Assembly: GCA_963777895.1 (NCBI GenBank)
Contig: CAVZSF010000002.1
Span: forward strand, 62,001-126,000
Length of the DNA: 64,000 nucleotides
Reading direction: 5' to 3'
Source: UBA2241 sp963777895
GTDB lineage: Bacteria; Actinomycetota; Thermoleophilia; UBA2241
A program made the position numbers and the translations under genes. The notes under the pieces are model-generated. The model saw nothing but the letters and a program-made list of their open reading frames with translations. It had not been told where the DNA came from and made no database searches. Numbering within the stretch: position 1 is the stretch's first letter; the number at the start of each line of letters is the position of its first letter. Below, one piece after another: positions 60,276 to 64,000 of the stretch.

Positions 60276-60736
60276 GCGAGCTGCTGCGGACCTTCCTGAC
60301 CGGCTCGTTCGAGCTTCTGCTGCGCATGTTCCTGATCGTGGTGCCGATCATGGTCGTCCTCGAGCTCTTCGAAGGGACGAGCGCCTACCGGAAGGCGGCG
60401 CGCAGCTGGTCGCGTCTGGTCGGGCGGTGGCTCGGGCTGCGCGAGCAGTCGGCGGCGCCCACCCTGATCGGCTTCCTCTTCGGCCTCGCCTACGGGGGCG
60501 GGGTGATCGTACGCGACACACAGCGCCACAATCTCGGCCGGCGGCAGGTCTTCCTGATGAGCGTCTTCCTGAGCATGGTGCACGCCATCGTCGAGGACTC
60601 GCTCATCTTCATCGCCCTCGGCGCGAGCGTGTTCTGGATCGTCGTCTACCGGGTCCTCTGGGCCGCCCTCGTCACGCTCCTGCTGGGGGCGCTCGCCACG
60701 ATGTATCTGGATTGGCGCCGCGGCCGCGAGCCGTGA
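60272..60736 (+). CDS. spmB: SpmB-like membrane protein
   Basis: 154 residues with about four helices (LLLRMFLIVVPIMVVLELFE, APTLIGFLFGLAYGGGVIVR, FLMSVFLSMVHAIVEDSLIF, VLWAALVTLLLGALATMYLD) and the Gate-domain core GLAYGGGVIVRDTQRHNLG. It starts inside the SpmA-like gene (ATGA). The pair probably forms one complex that moves a small molecule across the membrane. Confidence 0.7.
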   Translation: MSELLRTFLTGSFELLLRMFLIVVPIMVVLELFEGTSAYRKAARSWSRLVGRWLGLREQSAAPTLIGFLFGLAYGGGVIVRDTQRHNLGRRQVFLMSVFLSMVHAIVEDSLIFIALGASVFWIVVYRVLWAALVTLLLGALATMYLDWRRGREP

Positions 60737-60793
60737 GGGCGGACTGTTCGAATCGCGGTTCTCGGGGCATAATGCCGAGTGCACCTATCAACT

Positions 60794-60802
60794 AACCCGG
60801 TT
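60794..60802 (+). promoter_or_regulatory. Short dyad AACC-C-GGTT before the Rrf2 gene
   Basis: AACCCGGTT lies 11 bases before ATG 60813. Further upstream, GGCAT-A-ATGCC forms a second short dyad. Either might be an Rrf2 operator, but both are small enough to occur by chance. Confidence 0.3.
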
Positions 60803-60812
60803 TTCGTCTGAT

Positions 60813-61259
60813 ATGCCGATCTCGTCCAAGAGCCGCTACGCGGTGCGAGCGCTCGTCGAGCTCGCTCAAAGGGAGGAAGAGCTCGCGCCCGGGACGTCCG
60901 TCCCGCTCGGGGAGCTCGCCGAACGTCGCGCCATGCCGGTGCAGTTCCTCGAGCAGGTCTTCGCAGTGCTGCGCCGCGCCGGCATAGTGCGCAGTCGCCG
61001 GGGGGCGAGCGGCGGGTATCGCTTCGCCCGCCCGCCCGCCGCGGTGACCGTCCTCGACGTCGTGGCCGCGCTCGACGGCTTGCCGACGGCGGCCGACTGC
61101 ACCCAGGGCCTCTGTGATGGGCCCGAAGGCTGTGGCGCCGCGTCGGTGTGGATCGAGGCGGAGCAGGCCGCCGAGTCGGTGCTCGCGCAGACGACGCTCG
61201 CTCATCTCGTCGAGCGCGAGCGCCGGACCCGTGGCCAGACGTGGGTGTACTCGATCTGA
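60813..61259 (+). CDS. Rrf2-family regulator with iron-sulfur-type cysteines
   Basis: 148 residues. A winged helix (MPISSKSRYAVRALVELAQR, PVQFLEQVFAVLRRAGIVRS, RRGASGGYRFARPPAAVTVL) is followed by CTQGLCDGPEGC, C-x4-C-x5-C, near the C-x5-C-x5-C set by which IscR/RsrR-type proteins hold a Fe-S cluster. CymR, the cysteine regulator of the same family, lacks these. Standing before cysK, it is likely to sense Fe-S or cysteine supply and control the sulfur genes that follow. It is 17 bases from the cysK start. Confidence 0.8.
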   Translation: MPISSKSRYAVRALVELAQREEELAPGTSVPLGELAERRAMPVQFLEQVFAVLRRAGIVRSRRGASGGYRFARPPAAVTVLDVVAALDGLPTAADCTQGLCDGPEGCGAASVWIEAEQAAESVLAQTTLAHLVERERRTRGQTWVYSI

Positions 61260-61276
61260 ACGGCAAGGAGACGACC

Positions 61277-62221
61277 ATGACCATCGCCCGCCGCATCACC
61301 GATCTCATCGGCCAGACGCCCCTCGTGCGCCTCAACAGGATCTCGGAAGAGACCGGCGCCGAGGTCCTCGGCAAGCTGGAGTCCTTCAACCCGGGCGGCA
61401 GCGTCAAGGACCGTATCGGGCTGTCCATGGTGGAGGCCGCCGAGCGCGAAGGTCTGATCAAGCCGGGCAAGACGACGATCATCGAGCCCACGAGCGGCAA
61501 CACCGGGATCGCCCTGGCGATGGTGGGAGCAGCGCGGGGCTACGAGGTCGTCCTGACCATGCCCGAGACGATGACGATCGAGCGCCGCAACCTGCTCAAG
61601 GCCTACGGCGCGCGGCTCGTGCTCACGCCGGGCAGCGAAGGCATGAAGGGCGCCATAGCCAGGGCCCTGGAGCTGGCCGCCGACACCGGCGACAGCTTCA
61701 TCCCGCAGCAGTTCCAGAACCAGGCCAACCCCGACATCCACTACCGCACGACCGCCCAGGAGATCTGGGACGACACGGACGGCAGCGTCGATGTCTTCGT
61801 CGCGGCGGTCGGGACTGGCGGGACGGTGACCGGGGTCGGGCGCTTCCTGCGCGAGCACAAGCCCGACGTCCGCGTCGTCGCGGTAGAACCGGTCGACTCG
61901 CCGGTGCTCTCTGGGGGAGCGCCCGGGCCGCACAAGATCCAGGGTATCGGCGCCGGCTTCGTGCCCGACGTGCTGGACACTGAGGTGTACGAGGAGGTGC
62001 TCCAGGCGACGGCCGACCAGGCTTTCCAGGCGGCGCGCGCCCTGGCGCGCGAGGAGGGCATCCTGGTCGGCATCAGCGCCGGCGCCAACGTGTGGGCCGC
62101 CGCCGAGGTCGCGCGGCGCGCGACCGGTCGCGGGACGACGATCGTGACCATCCTCTGCGACACGGGCGAGCGGTACCTCTCATCGGCGCTGTTCACCGAG
62201 GCGACGGAGGTGGGTGGGTGA
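61277..62221 (+). CDS. cysK: Cysteine synthase (O-acetylserine sulfhydrylase)
   Basis: 314 residues, full length. The PLP Lys is in FNPGGSVKDRIGLSMVEAAE, the substrate loop in EPTSGNTGIALAMVGA, the phosphate-binding GTGGTVTG near 175, and the C-terminal LVGISAGANVWAA. It makes L-cysteine from O-acetylserine and sulfide. Start ATG 61277 follows AAGGAG. The gene stops on the start of the MoeB/ThiF gene (GTGA), so the enzyme and a sulfur-carrier activator are translated together. Confidence 0.9.
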   Translation: MTIARRITDLIGQTPLVRLNRISEETGAEVLGKLESFNPGGSVKDRIGLSMVEAAEREGLIKPGKTTIIEPTSGNTGIALAMVGAARGYEVVLTMPETMTIERRNLLKAYGARLVLTPGSEGMKGAIARALELAADTGDSFIPQQFQNQANPDIHYRTTAQEIWDDTDGSVDVFVAAVGTGGTVTGVGRFLREHKPDVRVVAVEPVDSPVLSGGAPGPHKIQGIGAGFVPDVLDTEVYEEVLQATADQAFQAARALAREEGILVGISAGANVWAAAEVARRATGRGTTIVTILCDTGERYLSSALFTEATEVGG

Positions 62222-63006
62222 CGCTGTCCCGGGAGGACCGCGAGCGCTACGCGCGCCATCTCGTGATCCCCGAGCTCGGGGAGGAGGCGCAGGAGAAGCT
62301 GGCGGCGGCGGCGGTGCTCGTGGTGGGCACCGGCGGACTGGGTTCGCCGGTGCTCGCCTACCTGGCCGCCGCCGGCGTCGGCCGCCTCGGCCTCGTCGAC
62401 TTCGACGTGGTCGAGCTCTCGAACCTGCAGCGGCAGACGCTCCACAGCACCCCGGACCTGGGGCGCCGCAAGGTGGAGAGCGCGGCCGAGAAGCTGCACG
62501 CGCTGAACCCGTCCATCCGGCTCGACCTGCACGACGAGCGCTTCGCCGCGTCGAATGCCGGGAGGCTGCTCGACGGCTACGACGTGATCGTGACGGCGGT
62601 CGACAACTTCCCGTCGCGCTTCTTGCTGAACGATGCCTGCGTGCTCCACCGCAAGATACTCGTCGAGGCCGCCATCCTGCAGTTCGTCGGGCTGATGATG
62701 ACGATCCGGGGTGGGGAGACGGCCTGCTACCGCTGCCTCTTCCCGCAGGTGCCGGCCAAGGGCGTCGTGATGCAGCCGGCCGTCGCCGGCATCTTCGGGC
62801 CGGTGGCCGGCGTGATGGGCTGCCTCCAGGCCTGCGAGGTGATCAAGGTCATCGCCGGCTTCGGGCGGCCGCTCTACGACCGACTGTTGCAGTTCGACGC
62901 CACGACCATGGTCTTCCAGGAGGTCGCCATCAGCCGGGAGCCCGCGTGTCCCGTCTGTGGAGAGGCGCCGACCATCACCAGCCTGCGTGACGACGTCCTC
63001 GTCTAG
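62218..63006 (+). CDS. moeB: MoeB/ThiF-family adenylyltransferase
   Basis: 262 residues of the E1-like family. Nucleotide motif LVVGTGGLGSPVLAYLAAAG (GxGGxG), acid loop LVDFDVVELSNLQRQTLH, the D in AVDNFPSRFLLNDA, and two zinc CxxC pairs (CYRCLFP and CPVCGEA). It adenylates the C-terminal Gly of a ThiS/MoaD-type carrier protein. No carrier gene is visible here. GTG 62218 is placed inside the cysK stop. With cysK and larE it forms a sulfur-transfer operon. Confidence 0.85.
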   Translation: MTLSREDRERYARHLVIPELGEEAQEKLAAAAVLVVGTGGLGSPVLAYLAAAGVGRLGLVDFDVVELSNLQRQTLHSTPDLGRRKVESAAEKLHALNPSIRLDLHDERFAASNAGRLLDGYDVIVTAVDNFPSRFLLNDACVLHRKILVEAAILQFVGLMMTIRGGETACYRCLFPQVPAKGVVMQPAVAGIFGPVAGVMGCLQACEVIKVIAGFGRPLYDRLLQFDATTMVFQEVAISREPACPVCGEAPTITSLRDDVLV

Positions 63007-63019
63007 GGCCGGTGATCAG

Positions 63020-63976
63020 ATGGTGAGCGACCCGGTGCTCTCCGGGACGGAACAGGCCTGGCTGGACGCGCTCGACGGCCGCTTCGAAGGGATGACGTCT
63101 GCGGCTGTGGCCTTCTCCGGCGGCGTCGACTCGAGCCTCCTTCTGTGGGCCGCCGTCCGCCGGCTGGGTGCCGGCCAGGTCGTCGCCTTCACGGCGGTGT
63201 CGCCGACCTACCTTCCCGAGGAGCTGGAGACGGCGCGGCGCCTGGCCGGCGAGCTCGGCGTCAGCCTGGTGGTCGCCGAGACGGACGAGTTCCACGACCC
63301 GCACTTCATCAGCAACCCCCAGGACCGCTGCTACCACTGCAAGCGGCATCTCCTCGAGGCGATGGCCGGCGCCGCCCGCCAGCACGGTGTCGAGGTCCTC
63401 TTGGACGGCGCCAATCACGACGATCTCGGCGACCATCGGCCGGGTATGCAGGCGGCCGCCGAGCTCGGGGTGCGACATCCGCTGCTCGAGGCCGGGCTCG
63501 GGAAGGCCGCCATCCGGGCGCTCGCCCGCGCCGCCGGCCTGCCCACCTGGGACACGCCGCAGCAGGCGTGCCTCGCGTCGCGGATCCCCTACGGCGAGGC
63601 CATCACCGCCGAGAAGCTGGCGGCCGTGGCGGCCGCGGAGGCGGTGCTCCATGAACTCGGCTTCAGGCAGTGTCGGGTGCGGCATCACGGCACCATCGCC
63701 CGGCTCGAGGTCGAGCCGGGTGAGGTGGGGCGCGCCGTCGGCGCGGCCCGCGAGGAGCTCGCGCGCCGGCTGCGCGCCCTCGGCTTCACCTACGTGACCG
63801 TCGACCTCGACGGCTTTCGCTCGGGGAGCATGAACGAGGTGTGGTGCGGCCCGGAGGATGGGGAAGAGGTCTCGGGGGGCAACACGCTGGGCGGCGCCCG
63901 CCCGCAAAACGAGGCTGGGTGCGGTGGTAGGGTAGCGTCCCCCGAAGCGCGGGAAGACGAAGGCGAGGTGAGCTGA
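63020..63976 (+). CDS. larE: LarE sulfur transferase for the nickel-pincer cofactor
   Basis: 318 residues. PP-loop AVAFSGGVDSSLLLWAAVRR at about 30, ESxTxD-like PTYLPEELETARRLAGEL, RCYHCKRHLLEAM, GANHDDLGDHRPGMQAAAEL, and QQACLASRIPYGEAITAEKL, the motif containing the sulfur-donor Cys of sacrificial LarE enzymes. Its product is the thiolated pyridinium that becomes the LarA cofactor. Two more Cys are in CYHC. The C-terminal 40 residues (SGGNTLGGARPQNEAGCGGR...) are not conserved. Start ATG 63020. Together with larA at 47.7 kb this supplies part of the lactate racemase system. Confidence 0.8.
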   Translation: MVSDPVLSGTEQAWLDALDGRFEGMTSAAVAFSGGVDSSLLLWAAVRRLGAGQVVAFTAVSPTYLPEELETARRLAGELGVSLVVAETDEFHDPHFISNPQDRCYHCKRHLLEAMAGAARQHGVEVLLDGANHDDLGDHRPGMQAAAELGVRHPLLEAGLGKAAIRALARAAGLPTWDTPQQACLASRIPYGEAITAEKLAAVAAAEAVLHELGFRQCRVRHHGTIARLEVEPGEVGRAVGAAREELARRLRALGFTYVTVDLDGFRSGSMNEVWCGPEDGEEVSGGNTLGGARPQNEAGCGGRVASPEAREDEGEVS

Positions 63977-64000
63977 TGGTACGAAAGCTGCTCGGGCTGG
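63976..64000 (+). CDS. Start of the next gene (partial)
   Basis: ATG 63976 shares its first base with the larE stop (TGATG). GAGGTGAGCTG lies before it. The visible residues are MVRKLLGL; too few to name. A TAGGGT box lies some 50 bases upstream inside the end of larE. Confidence 0.4.

Overview
High-GC (about two thirds G+C) chromosomal DNA, most likely from an actinobacterium. Supporting traits are a fused PafB/PafC-type tandem WYL regulator, GTG/TTG starts in about a third of genes, TANNNT -10 elements lying right on start codons (leaderless transcripts), a SpoIIE-type phosphatase and an SpmA/SpmB pair. Non-pyrrolysine MttB-family methyltransferases, a methylenetetrahydrofolate reductase family protein and LarA/LarE suggest C1/quaternary-amine and lactate metabolism, perhaps in an anaerobic deep-branching class such as Coriobacteriia or Thermoleophilia. 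The class assignment is inference. I see no tRNA, rRNA, CRISPR array, IS element or phage genes.

Layout. 1-1.6 kb: secreted beta-propeller-like proteins. About 1.9-34 kb: an accessory island dense in toxin-antitoxin and nuclease genes: Phd/RelE, HigBA, a broken toxin with a CopG antitoxin, MNT/HEPN, an MqsR-like/MqsA-like pair followed by an ImmA/IrrE peptidase, HicBA, Fic, XRE + ImmA/IrrE + PIN-like, and MazEF. Interspersed are a NucS-like nuclease, a dGTPase, two PUA-like/HNH endonucleases with a fragment of a third, the C-terminal stump of a type III-like DNA methyltransferase, a large PD-(D/E)XK-type protein, a solo Cas4/RecB-like nuclease and a GIY-YIG protein. Ordinary metabolic genes (MFS, OsmC, SDR, LonB-like protease, MTHFR, VOC) sit among them. 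Several toxin operons carry perfect dyads over their start regions.

34-64 kb is ordinary chromosome: two secreted PHP-domain proteins, a cNMP-binding protein, a diacylglycerol kinase, a secreted lytic transglycosylase, an alpha/beta hydrolase, an MttB-family enzyme, an AlkD-like glycosylase, a GAF-SpoIIE phosphatase, a CBS-M50 protease, LarA, the WYL regulator, an operon of a PLP racemase with two more MttB-family methyltransferases, a divergent LysA-type decarboxylase, secreted envelope proteins, SpmA/SpmB, and a sulfur operon (Rrf2, CysK, MoeB/ThiF, LarE). The racemase-MttB-MttB operon together with MTHFR suggests demethylation of an amino-acid-derived betaine into the folate C1 pool. CysK and LarE may supply sulfur for the nickel-pincer cofactor used by LarA.

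Caution on quality: around 40 single-base indels, mostly one extra base, interrupt otherwise well conserved genes. The LonB gene has about 15, the NHL protein five, and the second PHP protein, GIY-YIG and MFS genes three or four each. The protein sequence resumes immediately in the next frame each time, so I annotate these as whole genes with frameshifts and suspect sequence error rather than decay. True remnants (truncations, fusions) are marked as pseudogenes.
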